Of a stretch of DNA of 64,000 nt, positions 48,514 to 56,712 are shown piece by piece. A program made the translations under genes and the position numbers. The stretch spans positions 1,099,501 to 1,163,500 of the forward strand of contig NZ_CP022254.1 of NCBI RefSeq assembly GCF_003119195.2, given 5' to 3'. Below the pieces are notes generated by a model that did no database searches, was not told where the DNA came from, and was given only the letters and a program-made list of their open reading frames with translations. Each line of letters starts with the position of its first letter. Within the stretch, counting starts at the first letter, position 1. This DNA comes from Azospirillum baldaniorum. Lineage in GTDB: Bacteria > Pseudomonadota > Alphaproteobacteria > Azospirillales > Azospirillaceae.

Positions 48514-51500
48514 TGCTCACGCTGGAGCTGGTGCTCTCCACCATCGGCTCCGCCATCGTCACTCTGCTGTCCTTCGCCGTCACGCTGGCGCCCTATGCGC
48601 TGCTGGCGCTGCCGCTCTACATCTTCTACCGCCTCGGCCGGATGGTCTGGCCGAAGCTGCGCGGCTGGCGGCGCAAGCCCGCCGCCAAGGGCACCGGCCA
48701 AAAGAAGGCGCCCGCGCGCCGGGCCGCCCCGCCGGCGCCGCTGCGCGTCCGCGCCGAGGCCCCTCCCCCCACGAAGGCCGCCGCCAACACGCCGCCCAAC
48801 GCCCGCGTCTATGGCGAGGGGCTGGACATCCTGACGCGGCAGATGCGCGGTCCCCTGCGCCGCGGCGATATCCCGTGGTTCCTCGCCTTCGGCGTCGGCG
48901 GCCCGGCCCTGCTCGCCACCGACCCGACCCATGTCCGCTGGCCCGAGGACGGCAACGGCGAGAACGGCTGCTGGTGGTTCTGCGAAGGGGCCGCGATCCT
49001 GCACGTCGGCGCCGACTCCGCCGACGGCTCCCGGCTGGGCGCGTCCTGGCCGGCGCTGGTCGCGGCGATGCGCAAGCGGCCGATGCGCCGCCCGCTGGAC
49101 GGCGTCCTGCTGATGGTCGGCGCCGACGAGCTGCGCGCCGCCGCCGAGCGCCCCGGCCCGCGCGACGCGCTGGCCAAGCGGGGCGCCGCCCTGCGGGAGC
49201 GCTTGCGGACCCTGCGCGACGATCTCGGCGTGGTCGGCCCGGTGCATGTGGTCGTGGTCCGCGCCGAGTCCCTGGACGGCTTCACCGACCTTTGCGCCGC
49301 CATGCCCTCCGCCCTGCTGGACGGCGTGCTGGGATGGACCAACCCCCAGGACTGGGCCAAGCCCTTCGAGCCGCGCCGCATCGACGAGGCGTTCGAGGCC
49401 ATCGCCGCGGACATCGCCGTTCTGGAGGCCGACGCCTTCGCCGCCGGCACCGCCGGGGTGCGCCTGCCGCTGCTGCCGGCAGCCCTGGACACGCTGCGCC
49501 ATCCGCTGGCGCTGTTCCTCGACGGCGTTCTGGGCGGCGACGACCAGACCGAGCCCTTCCCGCTGCGCGGCATCGCCCTGACCGGCGCCTACGCCCCGGC
49601 CACCGGCGGGCGCCGCCCGGTCTTCGCCCGCAACCTGCTGCCGGGCCGCGCCTTCGCCGAGGCCGGCTACGGGCGGCCGTCCGACGCCGCCTACCAGCAG
49701 GCCCACAAGCGCCGCCGGATGGCCCAGGCCGCGCTCGCCGCCTCGGTCGCCGGCCTGTCGGTCGCCGCGTGGCAGGGCGTGTCCAGCGTATCCGCCGGCA
49801 GCCCGCCGGTCGTCGCGGCCACCGCCGACCTGCGCCGGGCGCTGCTGGCGCGCGATGCCGTCACCGACGGGGCTCTGGCCGGTCGGGTGATCGCCGCCAC
49901 CGCGGCGATGGAGCGCAGTCCCCTCGCCACGCCGCTGCTGCCGACCTCGCTGTTCAGCACCTTCGACGAGGACAAGAAGCGGCTCGCCTCCGTCACGCTG
50001 CGCCGCTCGGTGCTGCGGCCGATCCGCGACGCCCTGCTGCCCAGCGCCACCATGGCCGACCTGCCGCCGGTCGCCAACCCGCAGAAGGTCGAAGACCTCC
50101 CCGCCTTCCGCCGGCTCGCCGAGCAGCTCGACCGCATCGGCGGGCGGCGCGACGCGCTGGAGCGCTACGACCGCTTCCGCCGCAACAGCGGCTTCGACGA
50201 GCTGAACGCGCTGGCCGAAAGCGTCTACGGCGCCGTCCCCCGGTCGCCGATGACGGCGACGGACGGCTACATCACCCGCATCGCGGCGGGCGCCGACCTG
50301 CCCAACCTCGACGCCCGGACCATCGCCGCGGCGGTGCGCGCGGAATCGGTGCAGCTCGCCGCCCCGCTGGCCGAGGAGTTGTACGGCCGCAACCCGCTCC
50401 GCCAGCGCGCCGAGGCCCTGGCCGAGCGGCTGCGCGGCCTGCCGGAGACGCCGACCGCCGAGGATGTCGACGACGTCCGCCGCCTCACCGGCGCCGTCGC
50501 CGAGGCCGTCGCCTGGCCCATCGCCGGCGCCTTGCAGGAGCCCGCGCGCGGCCTGCCCGACGCGATCCGGGTGGCGCTCCAGAAGGCCGCCATCGCCGAT
50601 CTGCCGGGCCGCGACACCACCGACCGCATCACCGAGGCCCTGTCCACCGCCGCGACCGGCGCCCGCGCCGCCGTCCTGGCGCTCGACGCGCCGCAGACCG
50701 GCGCCCTGTTCGCGGTGGCTGACGGCGGAGCGTTGGTTCTCAACCCGGCGGTGACCGCGCTGCCGGACGCCCTGGCCGCCGCCCTGCCCGCAGCGGTTCC
50801 CGACGCTCCCCCCGCCGAAGCCGTCAAGCCGGACGAAACCAAGCCCGCTGCATCCAAACCCGCGGAACCGAAGCCCGCGGAACCGAAGCCCATTTTGCCC
50901 GAGGCGGAGCCGGCCAAGCCGGTCGCGGCGGCCCCTCCTCTGCCTCCGCGGCCGGCCCCGTCGCCGGAACCCGCGGCGCCACCGCCCGCCGCGCCACCAT
51001 CCGCTAATGTGGAGCCGCCGGCCGTCGTCGCGCATCTGCCGGTCCCGCCCAGAATGCCGGTGGAAACCCCGGTTCCGGACGGCGACGCCGCCCTGTCGAA
51101 GCTGTCCGCCGCCTTCACGCAGACCCTCGCCGGGCGCTTCCCCTTCGTCGGCTCCGAACAGGCGCGCGGCGCGTCCGACGCCGACCCGCAGGACGTCCGC
51201 CGCTTCTACCGGCAGCTCGACGAGCACCGGGCGGCGGTGATGCGGACCGCGACCCCCGAGGTCGCCGCCTTCATGGAGCGGATGGAGGCCGCCCGTCTCC
51301 TGCTGGAGGCCGTCGCCCGCCCGGCGCCGGTCAGCGTCCGCCTCACCTACGGCGCCAACCGCGCGCAGGAGGTCGGGGCGGAGCACATCATCGACTGGTC
51401 GGTGCGTTCCGGCGCCAGCGCGGTGGGGGCTTCGGCCAACGGCGGGACGCTCGCCTGGACGCCGGGCCAGCCGGTCCTGCTGAGCGCCCGCTGGGCCGCC

Positions 51501-51794
51501 GGGTCGCCCTTCCGTCCGAAGGGCGCGCCGGCGGGTGGAACCGCCGCGGCAACCGGCGACACCATCACCCTGGCCGAGCGCGGGCCGTGGGCGCTGCTGC
51601 GCCTGCTGAAGAGCCACGCTCCGTCGTCGTCGCGGGACGGCCTGCTGCTGCGCGTCGCCCTGCCCACGCAGACCATCGAGGGACAGCCGGTGCGTGACAC
51701 CGTCCTGGTCCTGGGGGCGGCGGTCAGCACGGGCGGGCGCAACGAACTTCCGGCGCGCGCCCTCGACCTGCCGGCCCGCTTCCCGCAAAGGTAG
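48501..51794 (+). CDS. TssM/IcmF-like inner-membrane protein lacking Walker A
   Basis: This is a 1,097-residue protein. Two N-terminal helices (residues 8-45) and one near 405-425 match TssM topology. The NTPase-like region keeps IcmF markers DIPWFLAFGVGG (near 124), CWWFCEGAAILHVGA (near 157) and RPLDGVLLMVGADEL (near 197), but the expected GKT loop is absent. A large helical periplasmic domain, a Pro/Ala/Lys-rich linker (about 766-853) and a C-terminal beta domain (TLAWTPGQPVLLSARW, GPWALLRLLKSH) follow, as in TssM. ATG 48501 overlaps the TssL-like gene by 13 bp. Last gene of the operon. Confidence 0.75.
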   Translation: MVLLMLTLELVLSTIGSAIVTLLSFAVTLAPYALLALPLYIFYRLGRMVWPKLRGWRRKPAAKGTGQKKAPARRAAPPAPLRVRAEAPPPTKAAANTPPNARVYGEGLDILTRQMRGPLRRGDIPWFLAFGVGGPALLATDPTHVRWPEDGNGENGCWWFCEGAAILHVGADSADGSRLGASWPALVAAMRKRPMRRPLDGVLLMVGADELRAAAERPGPRDALAKRGAALRERLRTLRDDLGVVGPVHVVVVRAESLDGFTDLCAAMPSALLDGVLGWTNPQDWAKPFEPRRIDEAFEAIAADIAVLEADAFAAGTAGVRLPLLPAALDTLRHPLALFLDGVLGGDDQTEPFPLRGIALTGAYAPATGGRRPVFARNLLPGRAFAEAGYGRPSDAAYQQAHKRRRMAQAALAASVAGLSVAAWQGVSSVSAGSPPVVAATADLRRALLARDAVTDGALAGRVIAATAAMERSPLATPLLPTSLFSTFDEDKKRLASVTLRRSVLRPIRDALLPSATMADLPPVANPQKVEDLPAFRRLAEQLDRIGGRRDALERYDRFRRNSGFDELNALAESVYGAVPRSPMTATDGYITRIAAGADLPNLDARTIAAAVRAESVQLAAPLAEELYGRNPLRQRAEALAERLRGLPETPTAEDVDDVRRLTGAVAEAVAWPIAGALQEPARGLPDAIRVALQKAAIADLPGRDTTDRITEALSTAATGARAAVLALDAPQTGALFAVADGGALVLNPAVTALPDALAAALPAAVPDAPPAEAVKPDETKPAASKPAEPKPAEPKPILPEAEPAKPVAAAPPLPPRPAPSPEPAAPPPAAPPSANVEPPAVVAHLPVPPRMPVETPVPDGDAALSKLSAAFTQTLAGRFPFVGSEQARGASDADPQDVRRFYRQLDEHRAAVMRTATPEVAAFMERMEAARLLLEAVARPAPVSVRLTYGANRAQEVGAEHIIDWSVRSGASAVGASANGGTLAWTPGQPVLLSARWAAGSPFRPKGAPAGGTAAATGDTITLAERGPWALLRLLKSHAPSSSRDGLLLRVALPTQTIEGQPVRDTVLVLGAAVSTGGRNELPARALDLPARFPQR

Positions 51795-52175
51795 TGAAGT
51801 TCATTATACAAAGAAAAGCTGATGATGAACTTTGTTACAATTCGCAGAAAGATGACGCAGCTTCCAACAAAAACACCGACGGCGGTCATAGGCATTTAAT
51901 GCGTTGTTAAGCACTGAAAATGTATCAAGTCGTTGGGACATATTGGATCGTTGGGCAGTCATTCTTTGCCCAACGACAGTCCCGAGAAGCACTCTCTAAT
52001 TTACCAGCGACAATAGGGGCATTCTTTTACCAATCGCTTAAGCAGCGGTTGATTGGCGATGCTTTGTTTCTTTCGGAATGCCAAATTTGCGACGCATAAC
52101 GTCCTAAGACGTGTGTCTGAGCTTATCGTTTCCACCTGGAATCAACCTCACCTGTCCCTCGAAAGGTTTCGGATC
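51795..52175. promoter_or_regulatory. AT-rich intergenic region with several hairpins
   Basis: This is 381 non-coding bp of much lower GC than its surroundings. Just after the TssM-like stop, AAGTTCAT pairs with ATGAACTT (51797-51832 region), a possible terminator. At 51948-51976 a perfect 10-bp stem (TCGTTGGGCA with TGCCCAACGA, 9-nt loop) is preceded by a direct copy of TCGTTGGG at 51930. Near 52030-52065 CCAATC pairs with GATTGG. It probably holds the promoter and a structured leader for the downstream operon; no exact promoter is certain. Confidence 0.5.
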
Positions 52176-52691
52176 ATGGTAGACCGCAAGAAGCGCGCCC
52201 AGGAACTGATCAAGTATCACAGCTACGCCTCGGGTGCCTTCGGACTCATCCCCGTTCCCGGCGCGGACGTCGCCGCGGTCAGCGTGGCCCAGCTCAACCT
52301 GATCCATAAGCTCGCCAAGCTCTATGAGATCGAGTTCGCGCAGGAGCGCACCCGCGCGATCATCGGCGCGCTGATGGGCGGCGTCATGCCCGGCGCGCTC
52401 AGCTCCAGCGTGCTCGGCTCCGCCGTGAAGGCTGTCCCGTTCATCGGCACCGCCCTGGGCGTCGCCGTCATGCCGGCCCTGTCGCTGGCCGCCACCCAGG
52501 CGCTCGGCCGCGTGTTCGCGCAGCACTTCGAGACCGGCGGCACGCTGCTGGACTTCGACGTCGAGACGATGCGCGAGCATTTCCGCAAGGAGTTCGAGGC
52601 CGCCCGGAACGACGCCGCCAAGAACGAGGCCGGCGAGGCCCCCGCCGCGGCGCCGCAGATGGAAGAGCAGCCGGTCCAGAAGGCCGGCTAA
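52176..52691 (+). CDS. DUF697-like (YcjF-type) membrane-associated protein
   Basis: This is a 171-residue protein. It contains the DUF697 pattern KYHSYASGAFGLIPVPGADVAAVSVAQLNLIHKLAKLY, then a Gly-rich hydrophobic hairpin (GALMGGVMPGALSSSVLGSAV, FIGTALGVAVMPALSLAATQALG) and an acidic, Ala-rich tail. DUF697 domains commonly follow small GTPases; no GTPase gene is next to it here. ATG 52176 has AAAGG 9 bp upstream. It starts the operon and is 43 bp from the next gene. Function unknown; likely acts at the inner membrane. Confidence 0.75.
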   Translation: MVDRKKRAQELIKYHSYASGAFGLIPVPGADVAAVSVAQLNLIHKLAKLYEIEFAQERTRAIIGALMGGVMPGALSSSVLGSAVKAVPFIGTALGVAVMPALSLAATQALGRVFAQHFETGGTLLDFDVETMREHFRKEFEAARNDAAKNEAGEAPAAAPQMEEQPVQKAG

Positions 52692-52733
52692 GGGCACGAG
52701 GCCGGGGCGCCGGGCAAAGAAGGAAGCATCGCC

Positions 52734-52904
52734 GTGTTCGAGCTGATCTACATCGGTCTCTGCCTGCTGGTCGGGTTTCTGGGGATCGGCCGCCGCGGCG
52801 GCTTCCTGCTTTACGCCTTCCTGGCGGTGGTTCTGACCCCGCCCGGCGCCCTTCTCGTGATGATCCTGCTGACCACCCGCGGCAAGAAGCGGGCGAAGGC
52901 ATGA
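52734..52904 (+). CDS. Small two-helix membrane protein (56 residues)
   Basis: This short gene starts with GTG behind AAGGAAG. It encodes MFELIYIGLCLLVGFLGIGR, a short basic turn (RRGG), a second hydrophobic helix (FLLYAFLAVVLTPPGALLVM) and a basic end (RGKKRAKA). Its stop overlaps the next start as ATGA, so it is very likely translated with it. The shape, two helices and a positively charged cytoplasmic end, is that of small membrane accessory proteins. No family recognised. Confidence 0.7.
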   Translation: MFELIYIGLCLLVGFLGIGRRGGFLLYAFLAVVLTPPGALLVMILLTTRGKKRAKA

Positions 52905-53662
52905 CGGCGGCGACGGCGTCCATCCTCCGCCCGGCCCTGCGGCTCCTGCTGCCGGTCCTGCTGGCGCTGCTCGCCGCGACCCTTCCGGCGCGCGCCGAAT
53001 ACTGGACCATCGCGTCGGAAGACCATTTCCCGCCCTACAACTACTCCTTCAACGGCACCCGCACGGGGATCGACACCGAGATCGTCGTCGCCCTGCTGAA
53101 GGAACTGACCATCACCCCGGTCCACCGGCCGCTGTCCTGGACCGAGGTCGTCCGGTCGATGGACGAGAACACCGCCGACGTCGGGTTCCAGTTCATCGCC
53201 TCGCCCGCCCGTTTCGCGCAGTACAACATGATCGGCCCGTTCCGCACCGGCACGACCGTCTTCATGGTGCGCAAGGACTCCCCCATCGCCTTCGAGCGGC
53301 TGGAGGACCTGACCCCCTACCGCATCGGCGTGGTCGACGGCTTCGCCTACGCGCCGGACTTCGACGCCGCGACCTATCTGGAAAAGGTCCCGTCGAGCAG
53401 CAACGTGGTCAACTTCCGCCGCCTGATCCTGGGCCGGGTGGACGTGATCGTCGGCGACCTGCATGTGCTGAACCACATGGCCAAGCAGGACGGGCGTCTG
53501 AAGGACGTGCGCGTCCTGCCCAAGCCGCTCGGCCTGATCCCCCGCTACATCGCCATGCCCAAGGCGCGCAAGGAGAAGGCCGAGCGGTTGCAGGCCGCCT
53601 TCGTCAAGCTGCGCGACAACGGCACGATCACCCGCATCCTCGACTCCTGGCTGGCGGAGTGA
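52901..53662 (+). CDS. Family 3 solute-binding-like periplasmic protein
   Basis: This is a 253-residue exported protein. It has a signal peptide ending near ARA (residue 32), then YWTIASEDHFPPYNYSFNGTRTGIDTEIVVALLKEL, the opening of family 3 binding proteins. The site motif is IASPARFAQYNMIGPF, where the Arg of the usual ligand-binding position is present. The operon has no matching importer permease; the partners are export-type ABC proteins, so this may be a sensor or a carrier rather than an uptake component. It is coupled to the small membrane protein by a 4-bp overlap. Confidence 0.88.
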   Translation: MTAATASILRPALRLLLPVLLALLAATLPARAEYWTIASEDHFPPYNYSFNGTRTGIDTEIVVALLKELTITPVHRPLSWTEVVRSMDENTADVGFQFIASPARFAQYNMIGPFRTGTTVFMVRKDSPIAFERLEDLTPYRIGVVDGFAYAPDFDAATYLEKVPSSSNVVNFRRLILGRVDVIVGDLHVLNHMAKQDGRLKDVRVLPKPLGLIPRYIAMPKARKEKAERLQAAFVKLRDNGTITRILDSWLAE

Positions 53663-53671
53663 GGCGGACCG

Positions 53672-55396
53672 ATGAGCAAGAGCAAGACAAGCAAGCGCGT
53701 CGCCCCCAGCCGGCCCGTCTCGGCCCTGCTGCCCCTGATCGGGCTGGCCGACCGTGAGATCCTGACCCGGCTGGTGGTGACCGGCTGCGTCGCCGCCGCC
53801 GCTAACCTCATCAGCCTGATGAGCCTCAGCGCCGAGCTGAACGGCTGGATGCGCGGCGAGGTGCTGGACACGCCCTTCCTGATCTTCTGCCTGGCGCTGC
53901 TGGTCTCCTACGCCTTCAGCAAGCGCTTCGTCGGGCTGGTGCTGACCACCGGCTTCAGCGCGCTGGCCGGGGTGCGGCGGCGCTTCCTGCAGACCGTCAC
54001 GCTGGGCAACCACGCCGACATCCTCGACATGCAGGCCCGGCGCTCCTTCGACCTCGGCAACCACCATCTGGAGCGCATCGCGGCGCTGCTGCCCAACCTG
54101 TCGATCGCCGCCAACATGATGCTGGTGGCGGTCGTGGCCTACCTCTACCTGTGGACGCTGACCACGGTGGGCGCCACGCTGCTTCTGGTGGCCGGCGCGA
54201 TGATCGGCGGCTGGTACGTGCGCGAGGCGCAGCGGACCCGCGCCCTGCTGGGTCAAGCCAAGGAGTCCGAGGTGCGGATGCTCCAGGGCTTCTCCGAGAT
54301 CGTCGGCGGCAACGCCGAGATCAAGCTGGGCAAGGCGCGGCGCGACGAGCTGGCCCAGGCGGTCGAGGCCGACGTCGCCCAATGGGAGGACCTGAAGCGG
54401 CGCCACGGGCGCAATCTGGGCGAGCTGTTCTCCTGGATCGCCACCATCGTCATCGGCTTCTCCGCGGTCTTCGTCTTCATCTTCCCGCGCATGGGCGCGC
54501 TGTCGGCGGCGGAGCTTCCGCTGGTGACCTCGGTCATCCTGTTCCTCGCCCGGCCGCTGTCGAAGTTCCTCAACGCCGTGCCCGACTACATCGCGGCGGA
54601 GGATGCGGCGAACCAGCTCACCACCCTCCTCGCCGCCATGCCGGCGGCGGAGTACGCGCCGTCAAAGCTGGCCCGCGCGCCGCGCCGCTTCTCCGCCATC
54701 GAACTGCGCGGCGTGCGCTTCGCCTACCGCGCCGGGCTGCGGCCCGAGCCCTTCGTGATCGGTCCCATCGACATGACCATCCCGGCGGGCAGCGTCGTCG
54801 GCATCGTCGGCGCCAACGGGTCGGGCAAGTCCACCTTGCTGCGCGTCATCCCGCTGCTGTTCCGCCCGGACGAGGGTCAGGTGCTGCTCGACGGGCAGGC
54901 GGTGGAGGGCGACCGGCTGGAGTCCTACCGCGACTTGTTCTGCGCGGTGTTCCAGGACCACCACCTGTTCACCCGCCTGCCGCAGGGGCCGACCTTCGAC
55001 GCGGAGCTGTTCCGCGAGATGCTGGCCTATCTGAAGATCGACCATCTGGTTCCGGAGACCGGCGACGGCCTGCTGAACCGCGACCTCTCCAAGGGCCAAC
55101 GCCGCCGCGTCGCCCTGGCCGTCGCGGTCGCGGAGGGGCGTCCGATCATCATCCTCGACGAATGGACGTCCGACCAGGACGCCGAGTTCCGCACCCGCTT
55201 CACCAACGAGATCATCGGCAAGCTGCGGGCGCTCGGCCGCACGGTGATCTTCGTGTCGCACGACGGCAACGCCTCGTCGGTCTGCGACGTCACCATTCAC
55301 ATGACCAACGGCCAAATGACAAACGGGCAGATGGACACGCCGGCCGACAAGGCCGCGTCCCGCCCCGCCACGGCTTTGCTCCAGGAGACCGCGTGA
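53672..55396 (+). CDS. PvdE/SyrD-type ABC exporter half
   Basis: This is a 574-residue half-transporter. It has six hydrophobic helices in residues 25-320 and an ATPase with Walker A GANGSGKST (near 385), signature LSKGQRRR and Walker B IIILDEWTSDQD. The DEWxxDQD pattern in place of DEPT is characteristic of the cyclic-peptide/siderophore exporter group (PvdE, SyrD, YojI). The tail repeats MTNGQ twice. It lies one base before the SPFH gene (stop then ATG), which makes coupling certain. Substrate unknown; a peptide or modified metabolite is likely. Confidence 0.9.
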   Translation: MSKSKTSKRVAPSRPVSALLPLIGLADREILTRLVVTGCVAAAANLISLMSLSAELNGWMRGEVLDTPFLIFCLALLVSYAFSKRFVGLVLTTGFSALAGVRRRFLQTVTLGNHADILDMQARRSFDLGNHHLERIAALLPNLSIAANMMLVAVVAYLYLWTLTTVGATLLLVAGAMIGGWYVREAQRTRALLGQAKESEVRMLQGFSEIVGGNAEIKLGKARRDELAQAVEADVAQWEDLKRRHGRNLGELFSWIATIVIGFSAVFVFIFPRMGALSAAELPLVTSVILFLARPLSKFLNAVPDYIAAEDAANQLTTLLAAMPAAEYAPSKLARAPRRFSAIELRGVRFAYRAGLRPEPFVIGPIDMTIPAGSVVGIVGANGSGKSTLLRVIPLLFRPDEGQVLLDGQAVEGDRLESYRDLFCAVFQDHHLFTRLPQGPTFDAELFREMLAYLKIDHLVPETGDGLLNRDLSKGQRRRVALAVAVAEGRPIIILDEWTSDQDAEFRTRFTNEIIGKLRALGRTVIFVSHDGNASSVCDVTIHMTNGQMTNGQMDTPADKAASRPATALLQETA

Positions 55397-55397
55397 C

Positions 55398-56705
55398 ATG
55401 GCTGACCAGGCCTTCACCTACGACGACGCCGACGCGACGCCGCAGCCGAAGTCGCGCCTGCGCGCGCTGCTCGGCAACTGGTACGAGGAGCACCGCCGGT
55501 CGCTGCTGTGCACGCTGCTGGTCGGCATCCTGATCTTCCTCTACTTCGCGCCGTCGATCGTCGTCTTCATCCCCGCCGGCCACGGCGGCGTGCTGTGGAA
55601 GCGTTTCCACCAGGGCACCCAGATGGCTCCGGCCCTGGCCGAGGGCGTGCACGTCATCTTCCCCTGGGACAAGATCGAGGTCTACGACCTGCGCCTGCAG
55701 GAGGACACCCGCTCCTACTCGGCGATCGCCAACGACGGCCTGAACGTCAGCATCGAGATCACGGTGCGCTACCGCCCCTACGCGGAGATGCTGGCCGCCC
55801 TGCACAAGAATGTCGGGCCGAACTATCTGGAAGTGCTGCTGGTGCCGGAGGTCGGGTCGGTCTCGCGCGAGATCGTGTCGCGCTTCAAGGCCGACGAGCT
55901 CTACGCCCATCGCCGCCTGCGCGTTCAGACCGAGACCTTCGAGCAGGTCGCCGACCGCGTGATGTACGCCCAGATCATCGGGGCCGAGGACACGCCGAAG
56001 CCGGACGGGCGGACCAAGACCGGCTACCTGCTGATCCAGGACATCCTGATCCGCAACGTCTCGCTGCCCGAAGCGATCATGGTGTCGATCGAGCGCAAGA
56101 TCCAGCAGGACCAGGCCGCCCAGGAATACCAGTTCCGCCTGCAGCGCGAGCTGTTCGAGAGCCAGCGCAAGCAGCTCGAAGGCCAGGGCATCCGCGCCTT
56201 CCAGGAGACGGTCCAGGCCAACCTGACCGAGAACTACCTGCGCTGGCGCGGCATCGAGGCGACGCTGGAGCTGGCCCATTCGCCCAACGCCAAGATCGTC
56301 GTCATCGGCAACGCCGCCAGCGGCGGGCTGCCGCTGATCCTCGACGCCGCTTCCGGCGGGGGCGCCACCCTCCCGATGCCGGGCGCCCCCGCCCCCGGCG
56401 CGCCACAGGCGGGGGCCGCGACGGTCACCATGCCGAGCGGCCTGCCGGTGCCGCCCGCCGCGCAGCTCCCCTCGCTGAGCGGCGAGGGCACCCCCGGACA
56501 GGTGCCGGTCGCCCAGATGCCCAGCCTGAACACCGCCGGGGCCGAACCCACCGCCCACCGCCCGCCGACCGCGCCGGTTCCCGGCGTCAAGCCCGAGCCG
56601 GCGGGCGCCGCCAGCGGACCGGCCAAGGACGGAAAGGCCGCCGCGGCCCCCATCCTGTCGACCATGTCGCCGTCCCGCCTGCTCGACCTCATCCAGTCCA
56701 AGTGA
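55398..56705 (+). CDS. SPFH (band 7/prohibitin-like) membrane protein
   Basis: This is a 435-residue protein. Short cytoplasmic N terminus, one transmembrane helix (LLCTLLVGILIFLYFAPSIV, near 38-58) and then an SPFH domain: FIPAGHGGVLWKRFHQGTQ, EGVHVIFPWDKIEVYDLRLQ, LNVSIEITVRYRP, followed by a charged helix (QDQAAQEYQFRLQRELFESQ) and a Pro/Ala/Gly-rich C terminus of about 130 residues. SPFH proteins form ring or cage scaffolds that organise membrane proteins. It is encoded between two ABC half-transporters, suggesting that it holds them. Confidence 0.9.
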   Translation: MADQAFTYDDADATPQPKSRLRALLGNWYEEHRRSLLCTLLVGILIFLYFAPSIVVFIPAGHGGVLWKRFHQGTQMAPALAEGVHVIFPWDKIEVYDLRLQEDTRSYSAIANDGLNVSIEITVRYRPYAEMLAALHKNVGPNYLEVLLVPEVGSVSREIVSRFKADELYAHRRLRVQTETFEQVADRVMYAQIIGAEDTPKPDGRTKTGYLLIQDILIRNVSLPEAIMVSIERKIQQDQAAQEYQFRLQRELFESQRKQLEGQGIRAFQETVQANLTENYLRWRGIEATLELAHSPNAKIVVIGNAASGGLPLILDAASGGGATLPMPGAPAPGAPQAGAATVTMPSGLPVPPAAQLPSLSGEGTPGQVPVAQMPSLNTAGAEPTAHRPPTAPVPGVKPEPAGAASGPAKDGKAAAAPILSTMSPSRLLDLIQSK

Positions 56706-56712
56706 GCCGGCG

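Noticed and set aside
46927..51794. Interpretation as part of a normal type VI secretion cluster
   Set aside because: None of the sheath, tube, baseplate or ClpV genes are present; neighbours are type I secretion and other envelope genes.
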